This document shows positions 1 to 8,168 of a stretch of 38,883 nt of DNA, piece by piece (the first letter of the stretch is position 1; each line of letters opens with the position of its first letter). The DNA is from Myxococcales bacterium (GTDB taxonomy: Bacteria; Myxococcota_A; Polyangia; Polyangiales; Polyangiaceae), in assembly GCA_021778125.1 (NCBI GenBank), contig JAJYCT010000006.1, forward strand, positions 1 through 38,883, read 5' to 3'. The notes beneath the pieces were generated by a model that had not been told where the DNA came from, did not search any database, and saw only the letters and a program-made list of their open reading frames with translations. Made by a program: the position numbers and the translations under genes.

Positions 1-121
1 TCTGACGACCGTCACGCTGACCCGGACGCGCATCGCGCCGTCCGAGTACGCCGCCTTCCGGGCGTGGTGCGAAGAGGTGGACCGCGCCCTGGGACTGCGA
101 GCCACGGTGACCGTCCGATGA
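1..121 (+). CDS. C-terminal end of a DUF3857-type protein (partial)
   Basis: Only the last 39 codons are in the window, read in the frame that begins at base 2 and stops at TGA 119-121. The tail contains PSEYAAFRAWCEEVDRALG, which resembles the end of DUF3857/transglutaminase-like exported proteins, where a Tyr-X-X-Phe-Arg-X-Phe/Trp pattern precedes Glu-Val-Asp. The next protein ends in a related stretch (EYARWQRFVRDADTLFGRD), so the two neighbours are probably related in tandem. The stop overlaps the next start as ATGA, implying translational coupling. The rest of the gene lies to the left, so its full domain content cannot be judged. Confidence 0.6.
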   Translation, partial: LTTVTLTRTRIAPSEYAAFRAWCEEVDRALGLRATVTVR

Positions 122-3100
122 GGGCCGCCATCGTTCTGGGAGCGGCCGCCGCGGTGGCCGGCGCAAGCTGCGGCGGGGCTCCGGCGCGCGCACCCGCGTC
201 CGGCTCGCTCGCCGACCTGCGCGCCCGCGGTCACGCCTCGGGGGACGCGGAGGTCGTGGGCCAGTGGGCGCTGATCGAGGCGTTCGCCCCGGGCGGCGCG
301 GCGCGCGAGATGGAGGCGGCGCGCAAGCGCCTCGCCGAGCTTCGAGGCGCGGGCATGTGGGCGAGCCTCGGGCGCGCCGTCATCGATGAGGCGCACGGGG
401 ATCCGCGCACCTCGGCCTCGGGCTACGTGGCCGCGCTCGCGGCCGCCGCCGGCAGCCCCGACGCCAACGCGCCGCTGGTGGCGTGGTTCTCGTCCCGTCA
501 GCTTCTCGCGCTGCGCAGCTCCGTGGCAGACCTGTACGCGCAGTCCAAGGGCGTGATCGAGCCGCTGCTCGAGCACCCGCGGCACGCCGGCTGGCGTGCC
601 CTCGCGGAGCTTCAAGACTGGAGAGCGGTCGAGACGTTCGATCGCGCCGAGCTGACCGGGGACGCGTACGACACGGACGTCGTGGCGCGCATGGGCTGCC
701 TGCGCGAAGTGCGCCTCGCCGGGCCCTTCGGGCACGGGGCCTCGGCCGACCGGCGCCGCGCGTGGCCGGCCGAGCGGGCGCCGTGGCCCGCGGCGTGGAC
801 GCCGGACGCGACACGCGGGACCGTGCCGCACCTGCTGGGCGTCTCGCAAGACCGCTGCTTGGCCGTGGCCGAGGAGCAGGTTCCCGACGGCGTATTCTAC
901 GCGGAGGCGTTCTTCGCGACGGAGGGCGAGCGCGAGGTCGTGGTCGCCGTTCAGGGCGCCGTTCAGGTGTGGATCGACGACGCGCTCGTGCTCGCGCGCG
1001 ATGTGGCCGACTGGGGCAGCTGGCAGCGCTTCGGCGCGCACGTGTCGGTGAGCGACGGTCGTCATCGTGTCCTGGCCAAGCTGCTCTCGCCTGCGGCGAG
1101 CGTGCGAGTGCTCAATTCCGACGGCACGCCGGCGGGGCTCACGGGCCTGGGCGAGCCGCGGGGCATCTACTCCGTCGTTCCTCCGCGCGTGCTCGCGGAT
1201 CCGAACCCGATCGACGGCATCGTCACCGCCGCGGCCAGGGGCGACGCGGCGGCGCTAGCGGGCACGCCCGTCGAGACGGTGCTCGCTGCGTACGCGGCGC
1301 ACGTCGAGCAGATGGACGACGTCGCGGCGACGCTGATCGATCCGCTCGTCAGGCCGGAGGACGCGGCACCCCTCGCGCTGCAGCTTGCGGCGCTGTTCGA
1401 GGCGGGCGATCCCGCGATGCCGACCGACGCGCGCGGTCCGCGGGCGCGTGCGCTGTGGGACCGGGCACTCGCGCGCGATCCCCGGCTCTGGAACGCCCGT
1501 CTCATGACGACGCTGGACGAGGCGCAGCAGCACGGCCTGGCCGAGGAGATCGAGCCGCTCCGCCAGCTCGCGAGCGACGTCCCAGCCGAGCCGCAGGTCG
1601 AGGAGCAGCTGGCGCAGCTCTACGGGAAGCTCGGGTGGCGGGGCGACCAGATGCGCGCCCTCTCCGAGATGGCCGCGCGCTTCCCGGACGACGTCGGAGC
1701 GCTGCAGGCGTACCTCGGGGCTCTGGACCAGGATGGTCCGGCCGCGGAGGCGGACCGGATCGCCGCGCGCATCAAGCGACTCGATCCCGACGCCGAGGTG
1801 GACCTCGACCGAGCGCTCGCGCGGCGCGACTACAAGGCGGCCATCGCGGAGCTCGAGCGCCTGAAGAAGCGCCGGCCGGACCGCAAGGAGGTCGCCGGGC
1901 GCATTGCGGACGTGCTCGCGCGCTCGGGGGATCCGAGGGCCGCGACCGAGGAGCTCGAGAGGGCGCTGGCCAAGCACCCCCGGGACGCCCAGGCGCGGTT
2001 CCGGCTGGCCGACGGCGCCTTCGCGCGCGGCGACGCCTCGGCCCTGCGTAAGGCGCTGGCGGCCGCGCTGCAGGCGGGCGGGGGCACCGCCGAGCTGCGC
2101 ACCGCGATCGACCTGGTCGAGGGCGCGACGGATCTCGAGCCGTACCGCAAGGACGGGATGGCGATCGTCCGCGAGTATGAGGCGTGGGAGAAGGCAGGCC
2201 ATCACATGGATGGCACCGCCGCGCGCGTGCTCGACTACGCGGCGACCTGGGTCCACGACGACGGCTCCAGCGAGATGCTCGAGCACGAGATCCAGAAGAT
2301 CCAGTCGCAGGAGGCGATTCACGCAGAGTCCGAGACGCAGCCGCCTGCCGGGCTCGTCCTGCACCTGCGCGTCATCAAGCCCGACGGGCACGTGCTCGAG
2401 CCCGAGCCGGTGGCGGGCAAGCCCACGCTGACGATGCCGCACCTCGAGGTTGGCGACTACATCGAGCTCGAGCACATCACCGCGGAGCCTGGCGACGGCG
2501 CGAAGGGGCAACAGTACCACAGCCCCCTCTGGTTCTTCCGCGAGGCGGACAAGGGGTACTGGCGGAGTGAGTTCGTGATCGTGACGCCAGCCGACCGGAA
2601 GCTCGACGTCGAGACGCGGGGGGCCGTCGCGGCACCCGACGTCAAGGCGCTCGGGCCGTTCGTCGAGCGGCGCTGGCGCGTCGACCTGAGCCCGCCCGCG
2701 CAGCTGGAGTCGGAGAGCCCGCCGATCACCGAATTTCTGCCGAGCGTCCGCGTCGGCTGGGGCGTGTCGCTCAACGCGACGCTGTCTCGTCTGGTCGATC
2801 TCGCGGACGACGACACGCCCCTCGACCCGCGGCTCCGGGCCCGCGCGCTCGAGATCGTGCACGGGGTGCCGGCGAAGGCGACCGACGAGCGAGCGCGCCG
2901 CCTCTACCGGTGGGCCATGGAGCACGTCCAGGACGGCAAGGAGACCGACGGGCGCCGGGTGATGACCGGCGGCACGGGCTCCCGCCAGTCGGCGTTCCGC
3001 TACATGCTCCGGCTGCTCGGCGTCGACACGGAGCTCGCGCTGGCGCGCAGCAGCCTGGCGATGCCGCCGCTGGGCCCGATGAGCGAGGTCGAGGAGTACG

Positions 3101-3903
3101 AGTCGCTCGTGCTGCGCGTGCCGACGGACGCGGGTGTGCGCTGGATGACGGTGCACGACAAGTTTGCCCCGTTCGGCTACGTGCCGGCGGAGTTGCGCGA
3201 GCAGCCCGCCATCGTGCTCGCGCCGGGCATGCCCCACGACGTCGTGCACGCGCCGGGCGCCGTCGACGGCGTCACGTACGAGGGGCGAGCCGACGTGCGA
3301 CCCGACGGCTCGGCGAGCTTCGAACTCACCCTCACCTTCAGCGGCAACCGGGCGATTGCCTGGCGCAACGCGCTCGACCAGATCCCGCAGGCGAAGCTGT
3401 ACGACTTCGTCGAGCGCGAGGTCGTCGCCCCGGCGTTCGACGGCGGGCACGTGCGCGATCTGCGCGTGGAGGGCGCGGACGCGCTCGATCAGCCGCTGTT
3501 CATGCACCTGCGCATCGAGGTGCCGCAGCTCGCCAAGCCGTCCCCGAGCGGCCTGACGCTTCACCCCCCGTTCGCGCCCAACCTGGCGCAGCTCGCGGCC
3601 CTGCCCGAGCGCCACACGCCGCTGCTCCGTCGCGCCTCCTGGCACGCGGAGATGCGCATCCATGTCGTGCTGCCCGAGTCGCTCCGGATGCCGGCGGAGC
3701 TCCCGCGAGGTGAGGCGCGCGACGGCGAGGCCTTCGTCGTCGTCAAGGACACGGTCGCCGGACACTCCATCGACTTCGACCGCGTCATCGACCTGCCAGC
3801 GGAGCGCATCCAGCCCGGCGACGAATACGCGCGCTGGCAGCGGTTCGTGCGTGACGCTGACACCCTGTTCGGGCGCGACATCGCGCTCGGCGCTGGCAGG
3901 TGA
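118..3903 (+). CDS. TPR / DUF3857 / transglutaminase-like exported protein
   Basis: A 1261-aa protein. I chose ATG 118 because it overlaps the upstream stop as ATGA and begins a signal peptide with a lipobox-like end (AGASC, Cys18); an in-frame upstream start at 64 would bury this. Residues about 400-650 are Ala/Leu/Arg-rich helical repeats of TPR type. Residues about 695-840 match DUF3857 (LRVIKPDGHVLEPEP, then VGDYIELEH). Residues about 905-1010 look like the transglutaminase-like fold, but where a catalytic Cys is expected the sequence reads GGTGSRQSAFR (951-961). Cysteine is absent there, so I infer a binding or structural role rather than catalysis. A C-terminal beta-rich region follows. 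The family is common in Bacteroidetes and Myxococcota as exported proteins of unknown function. It converges on the next gene with a 9-base gap. Confidence 0.8.
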   Translation: MRAAIVLGAAAAVAGASCGGAPARAPASGSLADLRARGHASGDAEVVGQWALIEAFAPGGAAREMEAARKRLAELRGAGMWASLGRAVIDEAHGDPRTSASGYVAALAAAAGSPDANAPLVAWFSSRQLLALRSSVADLYAQSKGVIEPLLEHPRHAGWRALAELQDWRAVETFDRAELTGDAYDTDVVARMGCLREVRLAGPFGHGASADRRRAWPAERAPWPAAWTPDATRGTVPHLLGVSQDRCLAVAEEQVPDGVFYAEAFFATEGEREVVVAVQGAVQVWIDDALVLARDVADWGSWQRFGAHVSVSDGRHRVLAKLLSPAASVRVLNSDGTPAGLTGLGEPRGIYSVVPPRVLADPNPIDGIVTAAARGDAAALAGTPVETVLAAYAAHVEQMDDVAATLIDPLVRPEDAAPLALQLAALFEAGDPAMPTDARGPRARALWDRALARDPRLWNARLMTTLDEAQQHGLAEEIEPLRQLASDVPAEPQVEEQLAQLYGKLGWRGDQMRALSEMAARFPDDVGALQAYLGALDQDGPAAEADRIAARIKRLDPDAEVDLDRALARRDYKAAIAELERLKKRRPDRKEVAGRIADVLARSGDPRAATEELERALAKHPRDAQARFRLADGAFARGDASALRKALAAALQAGGGTAELRTAIDLVEGATDLEPYRKDGMAIVREYEAWEKAGHHMDGTAARVLDYAATWVHDDGSSEMLEHEIQKIQSQEAIHAESETQPPAGLVLHLRVIKPDGHVLEPEPVAGKPTLTMPHLEVGDYIELEHITAEPGDGAKGQQYHSPLWFFREADKGYWRSEFVIVTPADRKLDVETRGAVAAPDVKALGPFVERRWRVDLSPPAQLESESPPITEFLPSVRVGWGVSLNATLSRLVDLADDDTPLDPRLRARALEIVHGVPAKATDERARRLYRWAMEHVQDGKETDGRRVMTGGTGSRQSAFRYMLRLLGVDTELALARSSLAMPPLGPMSEVEEYESLVLRVPTDAGVRWMTVHDKFAPFGYVPAELREQPAIVLAPGMPHDVVHAPGAVDGVTYEGRADVRPDGSASFELTLTFSGNRAIAWRNALDQIPQAKLYDFVEREVVAPAFDGGHVRDLRVEGADALDQPLFMHLRIEVPQLAKPSPSGLTLHPPFAPNLAQLAALPERHTPLLRRASWHAEMRIHVVLPESLRMPAELPRGEARDGEAFVVVKDTVAGHSIDFDRVIDLPAERIQPGDEYARWQRFVRDADTLFGRDIALGAGR

Positions 3904-3912
3904 CGCCGGCGG

Positions 3913-4575
3913 CTACTTCGCCGCCGGGGCCGGGACAGGCGCGGGGGTCGCGGGCGGCGCCTTCGACATGTCGGTGAAGACGTTGCCGTTCTTGGTGTCG
4001 GCGATGCGCTGGCGAACGACGGCGTACGCCTTGTCCTGCTTCTGCATGTCGTCGATCTTCTGCTGCCGGGACTGTCCGCTGCCGGGGAAGGCCTTGGCGT
4101 CGGGGGACTTGCCGGCTTCGTCGACGTAGGCCTGCCAGGCCGTCTTCGCGTCGTCCCACTTCTTCTGTCGCTCCTTGAGGTCCGCGAGGACGAAGAGGAC
4201 CTTCGCCTTCAGCGCGGCCTCCTTGTCGGTCACCTCGAGCGCGGCCCGGTTCCACGCCGCCTCGGCCTCGGTCGCGTTCCCGGCGGCGAGCTGCGCCTCG
4301 CCCAGCAAATAGTGGCCGAGCGCGTTCTTGGGGGAGAGCTCGATGGCCTTCTGGAACGCCTGGATCGAGCCGGGGAAATCGCGGGCCGCGTACTTCGCGC
4401 TCCCGTCGGCCAGCGCGTCCTTGAACCCGCTCTTGGCGTCGGCCACCGCAGCGTCGGCCCCGCCGCCCTTCTTCTTGCCGGAGCCGGTGCCGTCGGCAAG
4501 CGCCTGCAGCGGAGCCACCAGCGACGCGACGAGGAGACAGAGCGAGGCGAGGCGCGCAGGACGGCTCGGCTTCAT
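3913..4575 (-). CDS. exported tetratricopeptide-repeat protein
   Basis: A 220-aa protein with an N-terminal signal peptide (basic MKPSRPAR, a hydrophobic stretch, then LQALADG). A Lys/Gly-rich spacer at about 31-38 is followed by one or two TPR units: YAARDFPGSIQAFQKAIELS at about 61-80 and YLLGEAQLAAGNATEAEAAW just after it. A second helical segment (ADLKERQKKWDDAKTAWQAY) extends the array. The tail is rich in Pro and Ala. It probably acts as a periplasmic scaffold for protein contacts; no enzyme motif is visible. It is divergent from the methyltransferase at 4639 and convergent with the large DUF3857 gene. The TPR call is firm; the partner is unknown. Confidence 0.8.
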   Translation of the reverse strand: MKPSRPARLASLCLLVASLVAPLQALADGTGSGKKKGGGADAAVADAKSGFKDALADGSAKYAARDFPGSIQAFQKAIELSPKNALGHYLLGEAQLAAGNATEAEAAWNRAALEVTDKEAALKAKVLFVLADLKERQKKWDDAKTAWQAYVDEAGKSPDAKAFPGSGQSRQQKIDDMQKQDKAYAVVRQRIADTKNGNVFTDMSKAPPATPAPVPAPAAK

Positions 4576-4581
4576 GGCTCG

Positions 4582-4612
4582 ATGCTACCAGACCCGACGC
4601 CTCTTGCCGCAA
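4582..4612 (-). promoter_or_regulatory. possible promoter of the TPR gene
   Basis: On the minus strand TTGCGG (4612-4607) and TAGCAT (4587-4582) are separated by 19 bases, just upstream of the start at 4575. The spacing is longer than the usual 17 and the downstream hexamer lies only about 6 bases from the start codon, so this is weak. The 63-base divergent gap must nevertheless hold the promoters for both flanking genes. Confidence 0.22.
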
Positions 4613-4638
4613 GCCCGCTGCGGGTGCGAGATCGGCCC

Positions 4639-5328
4639 ATGAGCCTCCCCCGCACGCTCGAGCCCGAGGTGATGGACTCCGCCGAGGAGGCCAGCGACTA
4701 CGACTCGATGGACCACGCGGAGGTCAACGGCCGGTTCTGCGCCGACCTGCTCGCCGTGGCCCCCGACGTTCGCCGCGTCCTCGACATGGGGACCGGCACG
4801 GCCCTCATTCCGATCGAGCTGTGCCGCCGGGCGCCGGACGTGACGCTCGACGCGATCGACCTGGCAACGCACATGCTCCACCTGGCCCGGCGCAACGTGG
4901 CGCGCGCCGGGCTCTCGGCACGCATCGCGCTCGGGCGGCGCGACGCGAAGGCGACGGGCTGGCCCTCCAGGACGTTCGACGCGGTCGTCTCGAACAGCAT
5001 CGTGCACCACGTGGCGGCGCCGCGCGCGATCCTCGAGGAGATGTGGCGCCTGGTGCGCCCCGGGGGAAGGCTGTTCGTCCGCGACCTCACGCGTCCGCCG
5101 TCGGAGGAGCGCGTGGCGGAGCTCGTCGGCCGGTACGCCCCCAGCCCCGACGGGCTCCCTGCCGAGCGCGCGGTCTTCGAGCGGCAGCGCGACCTCTTTG
5201 CGGCGTCGCTTCGCGCCGCGCTCACGACCGACGAGGTCCGGGAGTTGGTCGCGACGCTCGGCATCCGCGCCGACGACGTCAGGGCCACGGGCGACCGACA
5301 CTGGACGCTGTCGAGCGTGAAGCCATGA
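4639..5328 (+). CDS. class I SAM-dependent methyltransferase
   Basis: A 229-aa cytosolic protein with a Rossmann-type methyltransferase core. Motif I is VLDMGTGTALIPIELC, with Asp49, Gly51 and Gly53. The acidic residue ending strand 2 is in DAIDLATHML (Asp74). The motif IV region reads FDAVVSNSIVHHV, and LVRPGGRLFVRDL is the usual strand-5 region. The N-terminal EPEVMDSAEEASDYDSMDH is typical of a small-molecule methyltransferase group, but the substrate cannot be read from sequence. ATG 4639 gives a complete N-terminus; a later ATG at 4672 is possible. Its TGA overlaps the next start as ATGA, so it is the first gene of a coupled operon with the SctQ-like gene, a lipoprotein and an aminotransferase. 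Confidence 0.85.
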   Translation: MSLPRTLEPEVMDSAEEASDYDSMDHAEVNGRFCADLLAVAPDVRRVLDMGTGTALIPIELCRRAPDVTLDAIDLATHMLHLARRNVARAGLSARIALGRRDAKATGWPSRTFDAVVSNSIVHHVAAPRAILEEMWRLVRPGGRLFVRDLTRPPSEERVAELVGRYAPSPDGLPAERAVFERQRDLFAASLRAALTTDEVRELVATLGIRADDVRATGDRHWTLSSVKP

Positions 5329-6476
5329 GCGCCACGGACCGCGTGCGCGCCTTCCCCTGGGACACGCTGGACTCGACGACGCACGCCGACGCGGCGGCCC
5401 TGCGGGACGCGCGGCGGTGGGCCCGCAGCAGCGCCGACGTCGCACGCCTTCCGGCGGTACTCGCCGAGCTGCTCCGGACGGAGGTGACGGTGCTCGTGCG
5501 CGGCGCCCAGGTCGACCCGGAGCTGCGCGTGCTCGACGACGGGGTCGCGGTGCTCCTGGCGCCAGCCGACGCGGCGACGGCGGCGCGGAGCGTCGTGGTC
5601 GAGGCCGAGGGGGCGCTCGTCGCGGCAGCGCTGCGCCACCTCGCGAAGCGTCCGGCGGCCTTCGCGTTCTCTCCGGCGTCCTCGGGGCCGGGGACCGCGG
5701 GGGCCCTGGCCGCCGTGCTCCAGGCCGCGCTGCGCCGATCGCACAACGGCACGGCGTTCCTCGTCCTGCGGGCGGGCCCCACGACCGACGTGATGGCCGC
5801 GCTGGCTTCCGCGCACGAACCTCGCGTCGTGGTGAGCGCCACGGTCCTGGTCGCTCACGATGCCTTCTCCGCGCGTATCGTCCTTCCGCGCACGACGCTC
5901 GGGGCGGCGCCGTCGGCCCCCTGGACGGCCGCGTCCCTCGCGTCGCTCGGCGCGCTGCCCCTCGAGGTGGCCGTCGTGGCCTGCGCGTTCCCGTGGCCGG
6001 CCGCGGAGGTCGCGTGCCTCTCGGCCGGAGACGTCCTCGTACCGGGCACGTGGCGACTGCGGCGGGGCGCGGCGGGGCTCGCGGGGCCCGTCCTCCTGGC
6101 GGCGGACGCCGCCGACGTAGGGTTCGGCGCAGAGCTCGGCGAGGACGGGCGTCTCGTGCTACGGGGCGCCCTTGAGCCGCTCGGCGCGGCGGAGGCGAGC
6201 ATGAGTCAAGAGGTCGACAGGGACGAGCTGATCGATGCGATCGGCGACGTGCCGGTCCTGGTTCGCGTCGAGATCGGCGAGGCGCGGATGTCGGCGCGGG
6301 AATGGGCGACGCTGGGTCAGGGAGACGTCGTGGCGCTGGCCCGACGCGTGGGAGAGCCCGTCGTGATCCGCGTCGGGGGCGTGCGGGTCGCGCGCGGCGA
6401 TCTGGTCGAGATCGACGGGCAGGTCGGGGTACGCATCGTCGAGCGCCTTGCGGACGCGGCGGGCGCATCGCGATGA
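5325..6476 (+). CDS. FliN/SctQ-like SpoA-domain protein (type III secretion C-ring type)
   Basis: A 383-aa protein. The C-terminus (about 308-375) is a SpoA/FliMN_C domain: DVPVLVRVEIGEARMS, then WATLGQGDVVALAR, then GGVRVARGDLVEIDGQVGVRI. This closely follows the pattern of FliN and of the C-terminal part of SctQ/YscQ/HrcQ. A second, weaker SpoA-like segment lies at about 206-285 (LPLEVAVVACAF ... LSAGDVLVPG). The two-SpoA layout and length fit full-length SctQ better than FliN. In injectisomes this protein forms the cytoplasmic sorting platform. No ATPase, export-gate, needle or secretin gene is in the window, so the role here is open. It overlaps the methyltransferase and the lipoprotein by ATGA on both sides. 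Confidence 0.78.
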   Translation: MSATDRVRAFPWDTLDSTTHADAAALRDARRWARSSADVARLPAVLAELLRTEVTVLVRGAQVDPELRVLDDGVAVLLAPADAATAARSVVVEAEGALVAAALRHLAKRPAAFAFSPASSGPGTAGALAAVLQAALRRSHNGTAFLVLRAGPTTDVMAALASAHEPRVVVSATVLVAHDAFSARIVLPRTTLGAAPSAPWTAASLASLGALPLEVAVVACAFPWPAAEVACLSAGDVLVPGTWRLRRGAAGLAGPVLLAADAADVGFGAELGEDGRLVLRGALEPLGAAEASMSQEVDRDELIDAIGDVPVLVRVEIGEARMSAREWATLGQGDVVALARRVGEPVVIRVGGVRVARGDLVEIDGQVGVRIVERLADAAGASR

Positions 6477-6997
6477 TCCGCTTCGCCGCGATCCTGGCAA
6501 CCGGCGTCCTGCTGGGCGCGTGCGGGAGGAGCTCGACGGAGAGCGCGCCGCAGGCCTCCGCGAGCGCGCCCCCGGCCGCGTCGGTGGCGCCGGCGAGCGT
6601 GCCCTCGGCGCGGACTCAGTCACTCTCCGGGTCCTACAAGACGTCGCCGGGCGCCGTCGCGGTCGGATCGGCGTTCCCGAAGGCCCGCTGGGCCAGCGCC
6701 GAGTCGAGCGCTGGCGTGGGCGAGGGGAAGATCGCGATGGTGATCGACGAGGCGACCGGGCGCGTGCATGGAACGATGGACGGAGCCGTCGGGGCGGCGG
6801 TGCTCGACGGGGTGCTCGCGGGCCACGAGCTCACCACGTCGGTGCGCCGCAAGGACCCGACGGATCGCGGACTGACCGGGACGCTCTCGGGGAGCTGGAC
6901 CGACGGTCGCGTCGCCGGGACCCTCTCGCTCGCGTCGGCGGAGGGCGGCCTCGTGCGCACGGGAACCTTCTCGCTCGCCCCCGACACGGGCCGGTAG
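6473..6997 (+). CDS. small lipoprotein, function unknown
   Basis: A 174-aa protein with a clear lipoprotein signal (MIRFAAILATGVLLGACG; lipobox LGAC, Cys17). A Ser/Ala/Pro-rich linker covers about 20-50. The remaining region is Gly/Thr-rich with alternating polar and hydrophobic residues (GKIAMVIDEATGRVHGTMDG; TGTLSGSWTDGRVAGTLSLA), suggesting a small beta-barrel or beta-sandwich. I recognise no family. The start ATG overlaps the SctQ-like stop as ATGA, and the stop TAG directly abuts the ATG of the aminotransferase, so it belongs to the same transcript. Confidence 0.8.
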   Translation: MIRFAAILATGVLLGACGRSSTESAPQASASAPPAASVAPASVPSARTQSLSGSYKTSPGAVAVGSAFPKARWASAESSAGVGEGKIAMVIDEATGRVHGTMDGAVGAAVLDGVLAGHELTTSVRRKDPTDRGLTGTLSGSWTDGRVAGTLSLASAEGGLVRTGTFSLAPDTGR

Positions 6998-8080
6998 ATG
7001 TTCGGTCCGACGCGCTACCTGGAGTGGGCGCGACGCTTCTACGGACAGGTGCGCTGCGATCTCGCTTCGAGCGGCATCCCTGCCGTCTCGGTCGCCGAGC
7101 TGGTGGGGGTCGCGCCCGTGTCCGGGCAGGACGACCCCTCGGGCTGGGCGCGCCTGAGGACGGCGATTGCGCGTTACAACGACGTTCCCGAGGGCGAAGC
7201 GGTCGCGGCGCTCGGGACGACGCACGCGCTCTGGCTCGCGTACGCGTCGACGACGTCGCCGGGCGACGAGATCCTCGTCGAGACCCCCGGCTACGAGCCA
7301 CTCTGGCGGATCGCCGAAGGGGTGGGCCTGCGCGTGGTCCCGTTCGAGCGCTCGCCCGACGCCGGCTATGCGCTGGACCCCGATCGCGTGGCACGCGCGC
7401 TGTCGCCGCGCACCCGGCTCGTGGTCGTGACGAACCTGCACAACCCGAGCGGCGTCCGTGCGAGCCCGGCGGACCTTCGGGCCGTGGCGGACGTCGCGGC
7501 CGCGAGGGGCGCGGCGCTCCTGGTCGATGAGGTCTACGCCCCCTTCGACGACCTGACCGATGGCGCCGGCGTGTTCCGCGGGAGCGCTCGCAACCTGGCT
7601 CCCAATGTGCTCGCCGTCGGCAGCCTCACCAAGTGCTACGGCCTGGGTCCGCAGCGGATCGGCTGGATGCTTGGTCCGGCGGACGTCGTGGCGCGCGCGG
7701 ACGACGCCATCACCGCAAGCTGCGGGATGCTGCCGCTTCCCCACGCGCACGGGGCGCTGCGCGCTCTGCAGCACCTCGGGGCGCTCGCGGCGCGCACGCG
7801 CGCGCGGCTCGCCGACAAGCGAGCGCGCGCCGCGAGCTGGGCGCACGAGACGGGCCTGTCCTGGAGCGAGCCTCCGGCGGGGCTCTTCGGCTTCGCAAGG
7901 CTCCCGGGGGCCGGCGATCTCCGGCCCCGCCTGGAGCGCGCGGCTGTCGCCGGCGAGGTGCTGGTCGCGCCGGGCTCGTTCTTCGGCCTACCGAACGGCT
8001 TCCGTCTGGCGTGGTCCTGCCCGGCTGACGTCCTGGAGGAGGGCCTCGCCCGGCTGGCGAGCACACTCCGGGCCGGATGA
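6998..8080 (+). CDS. PLP-dependent class I/II aminotransferase
   Basis: A 360-aa fold-type I aminotransferase. Visible landmarks are TNLHNPSG (Asn149, contacts the PLP ring oxygen), LLVDEVYAPF (Asp177 bonds the pyridine nitrogen, Tyr180) and SLTKCYGLGPQRIGW, with Lys212 as the Schiff-base lysine. GFRLAWSC near the end holds the arginine expected to bind the substrate carboxylate. It converts an amino acid to a keto acid or the reverse; the specific substrate is unknown. The length is slightly short of the usual 380-400, mostly at the N-terminus. It begins at the base after the lipoprotein stop. The 88-base gap before ccmF suggests the operon ends here. Confidence 0.85.
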   Translation: MFGPTRYLEWARRFYGQVRCDLASSGIPAVSVAELVGVAPVSGQDDPSGWARLRTAIARYNDVPEGEAVAALGTTHALWLAYASTTSPGDEILVETPGYEPLWRIAEGVGLRVVPFERSPDAGYALDPDRVARALSPRTRLVVVTNLHNPSGVRASPADLRAVADVAAARGAALLVDEVYAPFDDLTDGAGVFRGSARNLAPNVLAVGSLTKCYGLGPQRIGWMLGPADVVARADDAITASCGMLPLPHAHGALRALQHLGALAARTRARLADKRARAASWAHETGLSWSEPPAGLFGFARLPGAGDLRPRLERAAVAGEVLVAPGSFFGLPNGFRLAWSCPADVLEEGLARLASTLRAG

Positions 8081-8168
8081 CGGATCCCGTCTCGGCGCTA
8101 GTTGAAACGTGGCACGCTGCTAGACTCCGCGCGCGAAGTGCCGTCTTCGCGCCCGAGGGCACGCTTCC

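Noticed and set aside
4639-8080. A type III secretion gene cluster
   Set aside because: Only one SpoA-domain gene is present, with no ATPase, export gate, secretin or needle gene.
8110-8125. Possible sigma-54 promoter before ccmF
   Set aside because: A perfect -24-like TGGCACG is present, but the -12 position reads TAGA instead of TTGC, and the invariant GC is missing.
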